Both the position numbers and the translations under genes were made by a program. A stretch of DNA of 64,000 bases from Monodelphis domestica (lineage: Eukaryota; Chordata; Mammalia; Didelphimorphia; Didelphidae). The notes beneath the pieces were generated by a model. That model was not told the origin of the DNA. It saw only the letters and a program-made list of their open reading frames with translations, and made no database searches. The stretch is taken from positions 425,853,535-425,917,534 of the forward strand of contig NC_077228.1 in NCBI RefSeq assembly GCF_027887165.1. The letters run 5' to 3'. The first letter of the stretch is position 1. Every line of letters begins with the position of its first letter. Shown in pieces: positions 55,141 to 64,000 of this stretch.

Positions 55141-55977
55141 GATGTTCAAAATTTAGTGAAAAGGTAAATAAAATATGGACTCTGTGTCATATTACTTATA
55201 ATCTAGCACAAAATATATTATATATAAAATAATTATAGTCCAAGGCAGTATATAATAGTTTCCTCATAAATTTCACAAACATACACATATATGTACATAC
55301 ATAGACATATATACACACATTTACATAGGTATTATGAGATAGCATATGTATATGCATGAATGTTAGCAGACAAATTCTGACTGCGAATCAACAAGTGTGG
55401 ATTTTTAGAGTAGTAGATATTGAGGACTACTCCTAAAGAATCAAATTAGCACAAGTTCTGGAAGACAACATTTTACATGAGAATTAAGTGTGAAGTCATA
55501 CTTAGTGCTATTGTAGAACTTGTCTACCTTCAGATAACTCTTTCTATGTCAATGTTAGAGCAAATGTGGTGGTAAGGATATCACTCTTGCATGTAGAATT
55601 GCTTTTCTAGTACCATTTCATTTTAGTACCATTCTAGTACATTTTCATAGTACCATTTAAAAAAAATCTCTGAATGAAAGACTGTTAGCAAAAAGAACCA
55701 GAAATGTGAAAAGCATAACCTTACTGAATCCAGAAACCTCTGTCATCAAGCTAGGGGAAATTAGCATCTCCACTAGTTATCTTCCCCAAAGGTTAGCACT
55801 TACTAATTAAGGAAGACAAGGGAATTTCAACTGAAAAGAGACAATACTGTACACTACTGCTTTCAGAAAATCTCACATCTTCTTATCTCCTCTGAGGAAG
55901 TGTGCTGTTTGCAAGATATTGTTTTAAGCAAAAGAAGGAGGAATGAACATCAGAATACACAAAGAGAAGTAGAATTG
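55141..55977. other. Unassigned AT-rich sequence
   Basis: ACATATATGTACATACATAG-type low complexity at 55280-55350; no gene. Confidence 0.4.
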
Positions 55978-56086
55978 TGGAAAGAATGCTAAAGAAGAAT
56001 ATCATGGAGGGGGCTGTCTTATGATTTCAATGACCCAACAATTGCATTGCTTTTCTTCTTGTGTCCCAAATGCAAGCCCATCACAG
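55978..56086 (+). repeat. Local direct repeat, copy 2
   Basis: GAAAGAATGCTAAAGAAGAA, TGGAGGGGGCTGTCTTATGA and TGCTTTTCTTCTTGTGTCCC pair with 54600-54715, 1.38 kb away in the same orientation. Confidence 0.6.
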
Positions 56087-56454
56087 CTAACCCTTGAAAT
56101 ATTTACAACTCTTTTGTAGATAGTACAGAGTCCTGACCATTACTTCCTCTCTGATACTAGGCTTTTGATCTATTTTTATGAATGGTAAGATTCATACTTC
56201 AGTGCATTTCTTCCACAATTCAAGACATACTTCCAGTAGAATGGAAAATTAAAAGTTTCTCTCTTCAAAGTGTATAGGAGATAAGGATCATCTTCCATTA
56301 TAACCTTACTTGTGCTATCTTAGGTTGCTTTCAACTCTAAAAGCCTTTGCCCAGTTCTAAGTAAATGGTATTTTAGGTTTCTCCCTAACAATTATATTCA
56401 TATTGTCTGTTGTCTTCTATCTGCCTATTTCTATCTTTAAAATCTTGACCTTTC
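56087..56454. other. Unassigned sequence
   Basis: Nothing recognisable. Confidence 0.35.
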
Positions 56455-56815
56455 CCTCTCATGGTGGTAATCTATTTCAAGTTCTTGAAGGGCTGTCATG
56501 TAGATGGAAGGACTGAATTTATCTTTCTCAGCCTGAGGAAAAGAGGAATAATAGGTGGAAGTTTCAAGGACTGTTTTAGGCTTGATAGAGGAAAAATTAG
56601 TTATTAAAAATAACTAGAAAAAAGTTATTAAAACGTGAAATTGGCTGCCCAGGGATGTTATGGTTCCCCCCCTCACTAAAGGCCTTCAGGCAAAGACTGG
56701 ACAACCACTTACTGGGTATGATGCAAAGGGGATTCTTCTTTAGGCAGAGGCTGGATTAGATGGTGGATGAGGTCCTTTCTAACTGAGAAGTTGTATGATT
56801 TCTGCCTGGCAATCA
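56455..56815 (+). mobile_element. L3/CR1 LINE 3' end
   Basis: CTTGAAGGGCTGTCATGTAG, GAAATTGGCTGCCCAGGGAT, CTCACTAAAGGCCTTCAGGC, AAAGACTGGACAACCACTTA, CTGGATTAGATGGTGGATGA and TAACTGAGAAGTTGTATGAT give a continuous L3/CR1 terminus, the reference for the split copy at 10700-11392. Confidence 0.8.
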
Positions 56816-56819
56816 TGGT

Positions 56820-57075
56820 TTAAGATGGAATGAAATACTGATTTAAGTATTGTACTATGTGTCAGGCACTATGCTAAGAACTTCTCAAATGTCATTTCAT
56901 TTGATGCTCACAACAACCCAAGGATGTCAGTGCTATTATGACCCACCTTTTTAGAGTTAAGGCAACTGAGATCAACAGAAGTTAAGTGAATTGCCTAGGG
57001 TCACACAGCTAGTGCTTGAGGCCAGATTAGTACTCAGATCTTCCTAACTTTAGGCTCAGAGACTTATGCTCTGTG
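56820..57075 (+). repeat. CORE-SINE/MIR-type element
   Basis: GTGTCAGGCACTATGCTAAG, TGATGCTCACAACAACCCAA, GAATTGCCTAGGGTCACACA, GCTAGTGCTTGAGGCCAGAT, and CCTAACTTTAGGCTCAGAGA follow the SINE order. Confidence 0.75.
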
Positions 57076-57639
57076 AAGAAAAGGCAAGAAAGAATGATCG
57101 ATAATGTATTGGCTTTATTTAATACTTCCCATCATATCTGTACAAAATATGTGGCTTGTAGACCCTAGGCAGAAGGGGATGGGGAATGACAGAGGTGAGG
57201 ATGGGGTACAATTATCATTATTATATTTATGATTCTCAAGTTCATCATGGTTTGTTTACACAGAGGCCAATGATGCTATCTTCTCCATGTCCACTTATAA
57301 CAGAAAAAAGAGAAAATGGAAATAAAGAGCAGAATCAGAGCTTTAAGTTATATAGAAGGAAAGTGTTCCTGACAGGAAATGGTGTAAATACTGAAATGGG
57401 TTATTAAAGAAAGAAGTGTGAAAATCTCCTCTGGAAGTCTTCAAGAAATAGAATTGATTCCAGTCCTCCTGAGTTGCTTCATTTGTCTAGGGCAGATGGG
57501 CAGAAGTCTTGAACAATTCTTAAAGTTCCTTCCCAGCTGTGAGGCTAAAAGGGAATAAGAGCATCCCTCTATGGTAGTAAAACTACAGTTTTTCAGTCTC
57601 TCTCTCCTTCTCTAAAGAGGAGTGAGCAATTTAACATGA
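57076..57639. other. Unassigned sequence
   Basis: A 73-codon frame at 57186-57407 has no recognisable domain. Confidence 0.35.
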
Positions 57640-57960
57640 AAAATGACCAGGTCTATTTTTAAGAGCTTCTAATTACAGGAATGGTCCTTTTGCCATGAGA
57701 TGGCTGACCTCAGCTCACATTAAGTTACCTTGCCTCAGGCGTGGAACAAGACAGGATGTGTCAGATCCAAGGCAATTATGAAGTAAAAGGAACTGCGGTA
57801 ATGAAGACTAGGCCTTGGCTATTACCCTTTTCAGAGCCTTCCATGGCTTGTGCCAAAAATAATCCTCCCAAAAGATCAAACAGCTAAGAGGCAGCATCTG
57901 ATGGCTTGCAGACAGTACTTCTGTTGCTGCTGCTGAAGTAGTTAGTATACATAATGTATA
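57640..57960. promoter_or_regulatory. Candidate conserved non-coding element
   Basis: Repeat-free, balanced composition, no open frame of note, and several short motifs of the kind found in developmental enhancers, such as CTTCTAATTACAGG, TGACCTCAGCTCAC, and GCGGTAATGAAG. Conservation was not tested; the call is a guess based on texture. Confidence 0.25.
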
Positions 57961-58569
57961 AAATATGTCTACAGAAATGAACTGTACAGTTAGTGTTTAT
58001 GCTGTACATGAAGATAGCATATAAAAGGTATGATCTAGATATTAAATGATTTTTGAATACCAAATATTTTCATATATGCTGAGAAATCATTCTCAGACAC
58101 TAAATCTGATAGGAAATTTCACCTGTTTTCTCTGGATCTTCATGTCTTTTGGTATCTGGCCATGCAGTTGTATCTAGGTAGAGTTAAGTGTCAGTAATCC
58201 AGAAGGAAATAAATGAAAGGAAAGTTTTCTCAGACTAAACAGAAATTCAGTCAGAGCAAGAACCATATAAGCAACAACAAACATCAGATGAATCTTAAAG
58301 ACTCATTTTGAAGAGAAGAGTAGATACTTGGGATATAAAGTATTTTGCAAACTGTATAGTGTTGTACAAATGCTAACTGTTACTATGTAAAAGAGTACTT
58401 TGCTGGACTCTGAAAGAGATATGACAGTGAAGGGAATAAAGAGATGATAGTTTAGTGAGCAAGATAAAACACGTACACAAAGATAATGAGTGACTTTTAT
58501 TTTGTAGCATTTATTTTATAGCTAAAAGCCAATTAACTAAAACAAACATGACCTAAGTACATTAATTAA
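57961..58569. other. Unassigned sequence
   Basis: No gene or repeat recognised. Confidence 0.35.
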
Positions 58570-58730
58570 TTTTATATAACACTGAAATCTTGGTAGGTCA
58601 GCAACTATTACCCTAATTTTACAGATGAGAAACTAAGGCAGTAATTAAATTATTTAATTAAAAAGGTGAAATAACTTTCCCCAATGAGTAGACCGTAACT
58701 AGTAGCTAAAATTCAAGCTTAGGCATTTTG
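58570..58730 (+). repeat. MIR-type SINE, decayed
   Basis: CTATTACCCTAATTTTACAG, ATGAGAAACTAAGGCAG, and AGCTAAAATTCAAGCTTAGG follow the 3'-half order with an AT-rich insertion. Confidence 0.55.
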
Positions 58731-58794
58731 ACTAAATTTGATACCATTTCTACTGTATTATAGTGGGAAAGGCATAACCAAATTGCATGGGATA

Positions 58795-60098
58795 TTTATT
58801 TTTTTTAATTAGAAAAAATATATAAGCTATCTTTCTTAATATATTCCTTTCCTCCTCCCATCTTGGATAACCAGCCTTTATAACCAAAAAAATTTTTAAA
58901 GAGGAAAATGAAACAGCTTAGTAAAACTAACCAATTAACTAAATAACTAAACATTGTTAATTAATTACTTTAGTTAATAAAATTTAACATTAACATCAAT
59001 TAAATCTAATAATGTATGTAATGTTTCATACCCATAATTCTACCTTCAGTAAAAAGGGAAGGAGTTGAATTTTCATCACTGTATAGCTAAGCTTGGTTAC
59101 CATCATTTCACAACACTCAATTTTGTTTTTGTCTTTTTCTTATTACTCTTTCCATTAACATTCTTTTAGGCATTGAAGTGCATAAGGTGGTCAAGGAAGG
59201 ATAGTTTCTTTGGTCAGAGAGCTTGTGAAGGACTTTTCAGGGTTACTCATCCTCTTTTGGGGTCTTCCTACCATCTACCACTCATCTGTGACTCCAGGAA
59301 GCTGTAGAATGTGCAGTGGCTACATCTCAGTAAACCATCTCAGCAGGCAGGCTAAATCAGTTTGAGGGTAACTAACAAGCCTTAAACCTCTTGGTGAATG
59401 TATCTATGCCAGGCATGTGAAGACTTCCCCTGGTTGAAGGGGTGAATGAGAAAAATTTTTTCCAAAGGCCATGAAGGCAACTGAAACAGGCGCTATGGAA
59501 CATGGAACACTTAGAGCTTAGTTAGGCATGAGAGTCATCCCCTGAATCCTAAGCCATCTCTGGTTCTCTTGACTTTTGTCTTGACATCGAACCCCTTTGA
59601 CTAAAAGAGAGAGTAATGTGGATGACTGTGTGTAACTTTGTCTCATTTAAATCTGATTTATGCTTGGGCCAAAAGACATCTAGTGATATCATTTTGATCC
59701 TCTTGGAGTATGAAGGAAAACAACCAACAATTGTGGATATTGGGTATATTATGTTCCTTGTCTTGCTTACTTCTTAGTTCATACATCTTTCCAAACCTCT
59801 CTGTTTATAACATTAATAATTTCCTACAATATCGCAATGTTCTGTCACATTATTTACAACTTGCTTAGCTATTTCCCAATCAAGAGACATCTACTTTGTT
59901 TCCAATTCTTTGCTAACATGAAAAATTCAGCTTTAAATATTGGTGTATCTGAGATCTTCCTTTTTACCACTGACCTCCTTGGGCAATGGGATCTCTGGAT
60001 CAAAAGGTTTGGATAATTTAGTTGCTTCCTTAGCTTAATTCCAAATTACTTTGCCGATGGGCTAAACCAATCCATGCTTTATAATAGTACATTAATGT
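58795..60098 (-). mobile_element. L1 ORF2 end and 3' UTR, antisense, split by another repeat
   Basis: Left part (58795-59184): AAACATTGTTAATTAATTAC, ACAACACTCAATTTTGTTTT. Right part (59746-60098): TCTTGCTTACTTCTTAGTTC, CAATCAAGAGACATCTACTT, TGTTTCCAATTCTTTGCTAA, GGGATCTCTGGATCAAAAGG and CCAAATTACTTTGCCGATGG, the reversed L1 C-terminus. The middle is the unclassified repeat copy B. Confidence 0.75.
59185..59745 (+). repeat. Unclassified dispersed repeat, copy B
   Basis: Same family as 17158-17690: GCAGTGGCTACATCTCAGTA, CCATCTCAGCAGGCAGGCTA, TCAGTTTGAGGGTAACTAAC, GGCCATGAAGGCAACTGAAA, GAACACTTAGAGCTTAGTTA, ATCATTTTGATCCTCTTGGA and a tail GAAGGAAAACAACCAACAA. The ACAAC-rich end is like an RTE-mobilised element's tail. 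It inserted into an L1. Confidence 0.72.
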
Positions 60099-60100
60099 GC

Positions 60101-60114
60101 CTATCAATCTATCA

Positions 60115-60170
<56 letters not shown>

Positions 60171-60180
60171 GTCTGTCTGT
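60101..60180 (+). repeat. (ATCT)n tetranucleotide microsatellite
   Basis: About 17 CTAT units followed by three GTCT units. Confidence 0.97.
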
Positions 60181-60439
60181 CACCTTGTGGGGAACATTTA
60201 AGAGATAAAATGAAGAAGAGTCATAAAGACAGAATCAAAAAGGATTGCCAAGTGCCTTCTCTTCTTCAAAATGTGTCTCTAATAGCCACCTGGGATGTAT
60301 GGTTCCTTACGTGGTCTTGAGTTGACACTCTCCCTTCTCCACCAACATGGAAGAAAAAAAAAACACCAAAACCTTCCCATCCATGAATCTACATGACTAA
60401 AACTAAACCCAAACTGATATGTACTTGTTTTTCATCCTG
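60181..60439. other. Unassigned sequence
   Basis: Nothing recognisable. Confidence 0.35.
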
Positions 60440-60750
60440 ACTTCCATACTCTTGTTAATGGCATAACTGTCATCACAGTCACCCAGTCTCAAAATCTTAA
60501 ATTCACCTTTGATGCTGTCCTCCCAACACTTCCCTTTTTCATTTCCTGTATCTACTCAATGCAAAATCCTGTTTGATTCTATCCATGAAACATCTCTGGC
60601 ATATGCCATATTCTTTCCTTTTTCATTTTCAAGTCCTTATTACATCTTATTGAAATGACAATGACCTCTAATCATCACTACACATATGGATAGATTAATT
60701 CTCTAAATGTTCAACCCTGAACAGGGCACTGCCCTATTCAAAAATGTCAA
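60440..60750 (+). mobile_element. L2 3' UTR fragment
   Basis: CATCACAGTCACCCAGTCTC, AAAATCTTAAATTCACCTTT, GATGCTGTCCTCCCAACACT and AAAATCCTGTTTGATTCTAT follow the sense L2 order. Confidence 0.65.
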
Positions 60751-60754
60751 AGAC

Positions 60755-61150
60755 TGTGTTAAAGAGGAAACTAGGTAGTAAAACATATAAAAGTGTTGGA
60801 GCTGGAGTCAGAAAGACCTAAATTCTAATCCTACCTCAGATACTTACTGGCTGTATAACTCTGGGCAAATCACTTAAACTCGCTAAGGCTCAAACTCCTC
60901 ATCTGTAAAAAGGAGACAATAATAATACTAATCTCATAGAATTGCTATTAGAAGCAAATCCATTAGATTTTGAATTCCTTGAATGTAGAGACTATCTTTT
61001 ACAGCATCTTGTTTTTATCCCCATGATTAGCTCAGCATCTGGAATACAGTAGGTGATTAATAAATGTCTACTGGCTAAGTAAAATGAGATAATATATAAA
61101 ATATTTTGTATATATTAAAGTACTACAGAATTCTAGTTATCATCATTATC
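60755..61150 (+). repeat. CORE-SINE, split by an L2 tail
   Basis: GTTGGAGCTGGAGTCAGAAA, CTACCTCAGATACTTACTGG, TAACTCTGGGCAAATCACTT, CCTCATCTGTAAAAAGGAGA, then after the L2 insert AAATGAGATAATATATAAAA and AAGTACTACAGAATTCTAGT. The SINE resumes exactly where it stopped. Confidence 0.72.
60958..61078 (+). mobile_element. L2 3' terminus inserted in a SINE
   Basis: TTGAATTCCTTGAATGTAGA, TAGCTCAGCATCTGGAATAC and AGTAGGTGATTAATAAATGT are the L2 end. Confidence 0.75.
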
Positions 61151-61159
61151 ATCTTCTTC

Positions 61160-61399
61160 AGAATAAGGTAACTCCTTAGGTTGCTCTTCTAGGTCTTCCA
61201 AAATCTGGTTTACACCTACCCTTCAAAATACCTATCAGTTGCAGACAATATGAACTACTCAGCATTCTCTTAAAAAGCTCTCACACTTAAAATTTTAGTA
61301 GCTTTATGATTACCATTCCTTCAGTCTGAGATGGCATCCCCTCATCTGATTTGGCTGATCCTTCTAGAGTCAATCAGAATCAGTTAAAAGGATTTGGTG
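61160..61399. other. Unassigned sequence
   Basis: Nothing recognisable. Confidence 0.35.
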
Positions 61400-62734
61400 C
61401 CTCAGAGGAGAGAGAGGTTTAGATAAAATGAATTGGTAAAGGGAATGCTGATTGGAAAGTTAGAGAATATAGGAAAGTTTGTAGAGTATAGAGTATGAGT
61501 TTAAAAAAAAAAGGACTTAAGTAAGCAGGTGACCGAAGATGAAAGTAAAAGTATGGCATTGTCCTGTGAGAACAGCACAAAGAGTTTTAAAGTTCAGAGA
61601 AACCTAGTTACTAATAAAAACAGGAAATTGTATTGGCTTAAGGGAAATTAAAGAAGGAAGGAAACCACTGCTTGGGTAGATGGAATATGGTAGAGAGCCG
61701 AATGAACTACTCAACTCATATTTTGTTTCTATTTTCTCTATCAAAGACAATGGTCTGAAGACTAGAAAGATGGAAGAAAATAGGTCAAAAAATAAAGAGA
61801 ATAAGATAAAACCCACCTGCACTGATTGAATTCAAGTTACTAGGTTCAGATGACTGTATATTGAAATATCTTTGACATGTTGCTGCTAAACTGGTATTTA
61901 ATAACCTTTCAGGAATAATGGAGAATAGGAAAGATGCTTTACAAATGGAGATAGGAAAATATGCCAATTTTCAAAAAGTTATATGAGGAAGATTATTCAA
62001 ACTGTCACACTTGATTTTGATTCTAAACAAAATTATGTAAAGTATTATTAAAGGTATTATTTTTGCACACTTATGAAATCAGTGATCATTAAGAATTGGC
62101 ATGGGTTTGTCAAAAACAAATCAAGCCAAAATTAGCCTTATTTCCAATTTTAAGAAAGTTTCTACATTGATGAATTAGGAAACATCATGACTATAGTGCC
62201 ACCAGAATTCAACAAAGCATTTGAAACATCTCTCATGAGAGATGTAAACATTTTGATAGTATAGTTGGTGAAATTCATAACTAGTTAAATGAATGCATCC
62301 AAATTGTTGTGATTAAGGGAACAATGTTAAACTGGATGAAACTCTATAGGGGAGTGCCAGAGAGATATGTATTTGGATTAATTCTTTTCAACTTTAAAAA
62401 TCAATAACTTGGAAGATAAGATGTCATGAGAAGGTTGCGTACATGTTCATCTTCAGACTATCCAAAAATACTTCATCAGGAGAGGATGACGGACAAACCA
62501 TAATAAAGTAAAATTTAATTGGGGCATATTTACTTTTAGATTCAAAAATATAGTGCAGAAGTATAAGGGAAGAATGAATAATTAGTTTCTGTGAAAAAGA
62601 TGGGGATTTTACTAGAATTCAGATTCATTATAAGTCTAGTAGTAACAAACAGCATAAAGAAATTAGATAGTATTCTGAATAATGGAGGTGATAATTCTAC
62701 AGTATTCTGCTCTGTTTCTACTCAAGTTGGAATG

Positions 62735-63105
62735 ATCAGTCAATCAATAAAGATTTAAGAACCTACTATGTTCCAGCCATTGTATTAATTACTGGAGATA
62801 CACATGGATGCAAAGATAGTCCCTGCCCTCAAGGAGCTTACAATCTAATGAGGAAGACAAAAATGCATGTGTCCATGTGTGTGCATGTATGTGTGTGTGT
62901 GTGTGTGTACACAAAGCAAGCTACATACACATAGGAAAGAGTTAACAGAAGGAAGGCCCTAGACTTAGGGATTGGAAATGGCTTCCTGGGAAAGATGTCA
63001 TCTAAAGGAAGCCAGGAGAATCACCAGACAGAGTGGTGGGGAGAGAGAATTCCAAGTATTGGGGACAGGTATGAGAAAATGTCCAGAGGATAAAATGTGT
63101 AATTC
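62735..63105 (-). mobile_element. L2 3' end inserted in L3/CR1
   Basis: CAATCAATAAAGATTTAAGA, ACCTACTATGTTCCAGCCAT, CCCTGCCCTCAAGGAGCTTA, CAATCTAATGAGGAAGACAA, then GGCTTCCTGGGAAAGATGTC and CCAAGTATTGGGGACAGGTA give a well preserved reversed L2 end. It contains a GT microsatellite (62876-62910). Confidence 0.85.
62876..62910 (+). repeat. (GT)n microsatellite
   Basis: Short TGTGTGTG run with flanking GTGCATGTATG. Confidence 0.9.
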
Positions 63106-63439
63106 AGGGTGCCACATTTAGAAAGGACATTGACCAGTTGAAGGGTGTCCTAAGCAATGGGAGTCATTGCATAAGAGGATCAGTTGAAGGAACTTAGTCT
63201 GATCAACCTGAAGTAGGAAGACTTAGAGACACCTTGATAGCTGGATTCAAATATCTGAGGTTCTATCACATAAGGGAGGAATGCATCTTATTTCCTTTGG
63301 CCCGAGAGGGCAAAGCAATCATACTGAATGCAGTCCAGTTTTGGAGATATAATAGAGCATCATTCCTGCTTAGGTGGGACCTGGACTAGATGACCTCTGA
63401 ACTCCTTGCTCTGTCAGGGGCAATGGAAATAAGATTTTT

Positions 63440-63505
63440 GGATTCAGGGTGCTGAATTTAGAGTCAAAAGACCTGGTTTAAAATTCCCATTCTACATCCT
63501 GGCTG
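63440..63505 (+). repeat. SINE head fragment
   Basis: GAATTTAGAGTCAAAAGACC and TTTAAAATTCCCATTCTACA look like the box-B side of a CORE-SINE. Confidence 0.45.
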
Positions 63506-63830
63506 TTTTGCTTTTGGTCTTCATCTGGTAACAAGGCAGACAGTTGAGCTCAACTAAAGTGCCTCCAATGGTGAGATTCTCATTAGACCAGCAGTCACAC
63601 AGTTAAGTCATCTTTTCATCCTTGCTCATCAGCAGTGCTTTGCGTACCCAGGCACAGCATCCATCCGCAGGCACACAGCAGGGTAATTACGCTATTACAG
63701 CAAAGGTGCCAAACGCTGTGAAAATATTTGATTTACTTATAAGATCTAATTTAAATATGAAAAACACGGAAAATCAGTTGAGATTACACATTGAAATGCA
63801 GTACCTGGGTCTCTGAAAAGAGTATAGTCA
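63506..63830. promoter_or_regulatory. Candidate conserved non-coding element
   Basis: Repeat-free and flanked on both sides by SINE debris. It has more CpGs than its surroundings (TTTGCGTACC, ATCCGCAGG, TTACGCTATT, AAACGCTG, AACACGG) and a homeodomain-like GTAATTACGC. A 64-codon frame at 63622-63816 covers it but has no recognisable domain, so I favour regulatory over coding. Conservation untested. Confidence 0.3.
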
Positions 63831-63947
63831 ATGAGTTAAGTACAAAATGTTTTCCTGAATAAAACCCCCAAATTATCTATTGACATTTTAGAGCTCAGCC
63901 CAGAAAAAAAATCACCTATGGAGCTGATCACATTTCACAGAAGCATA

Positions 63948-64000
63948 TAACATTTAGAACTAGAAAGAACATCCATGATCATACTGTTCCAAGCCCCTCA
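63948..64000 (+). repeat. MIR/THER SINE head, cut by window edge
   Basis: TAGAACTAGAAAGAACATCC then TTCCAAGCCCCTCA match the start of the element at 3205 and 14495. Confidence 0.6.

Larger units (their letters stand above)
61400..63420 (+). mobile_element. L3/CR1 LINE, ORF2 to 3' end, split by an L2 tail
   Basis: The longest LINE in the window. Order: GGTCTGAAGACTAGAAAGAT, AATTTTCAAAAAGTTATATG, TCAACAAAGCATTTGAAACA (the F/A-F-x box, degraded), GGGGAGTGCCAGAGAGATAT, AATCAATAACTTGGAAGATA, ATTCTACAGTATTCTGCTCT, interruption at 62735, then GGTGCCACATTTAGAAAGGA, CATTGACCAGTTGAAGGGTG and CTGGACTAGATGACCTCTGA. Frames are shattered by stops. Confidence 0.78.

Noticed and set aside
60101..60180. Regularly spaced repeat as a possible array of binding sites
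   Set aside because: A plain ATCT tetranucleotide microsatellite.
1..64000. CRISPR arrays, operons, bacterial-type systems, tRNA or rRNA genes
   Set aside because: None seen. The sequence is mammalian; tRNA-like promoters here belong to SINEs.

Overview
The window looks like intergenic or deep intronic DNA from a marsupial (metatherian) mammal. It is AT-rich and CpG-poor. Its repeats are the kinds that dominate marsupial genomes: CORE-SINEs of the MAR/MIR/THER type, a tRNA-like SINE1-type element, L2 and L3/CR1 LINEs, an RTE (BovB-like) LINE, marsupial-type L1 tails, several short LTR families and non-autonomous hAT transposons. I could not tell an American from an Australian lineage. All family names come from recognition by eye, not from a database search.

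I found no intact host gene. The only recognisable host coding sequence is a broken, 5'-truncated processed copy of AHSA1 (Hsp90 ATPase activator) at about 6.5-7.26 kb. Every open frame above 60 codons is either inside a repeat, an artefact of a microsatellite, or short and unrecognised.

Layout. 0-5 kb: SINE, L3/CR1 and L2 debris. 5.2-7.4 kb: a hAT remnant split by a solo LTR, a complete hAT element with an 8-bp duplication, then the AHSA1 pseudogene. 8-20.6 kb: a 241-bp GGAA microsatellite, three minus-strand LTRs each lying inside an older repeat, an unclassified repeat, and long minus-strand L2 pieces. 20.6-30.4 kb: an L1 tail, an L2 carrying a GA microsatellite, an RTE reverse-transcriptase fossil and an LTR-like block. 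30.6-42 kb: an L1 split by an LTR, an antisense L1, an L2, a solo LTR and a long L3/CR1. 42.5-47.6 kb: an LTR, SINE1 copies, and a 3.8-kb minus-strand LTR element with two LTRs, a primer-binding-site-like sequence and a polypurine tract but no recognisable gag, pol or env. 48.5-55.2 kb: two hAT elements side by side, an internally deleted antisense L1, and a striking 82-bp-arm inverted repeat. 55-64 kb: L3/CR1, L1, L2 and SINE nests with two repeat-free stretches that look like candidate conserved non-coding elements.

The genes do not form a pathway. What can be read is the order of insertion: L2, L3 and CORE-SINEs are the old layer, and LTRs, SINE1 and some L2 tails landed in them. The three observations most worth testing are the near-perfect hairpin at 54946-55140, the gene-poor two-LTR element at 43802-47586 with an 84-codon signal-peptide-like frame, and the two possible conserved non-coding stretches near 57.7 and 63.6 kb.
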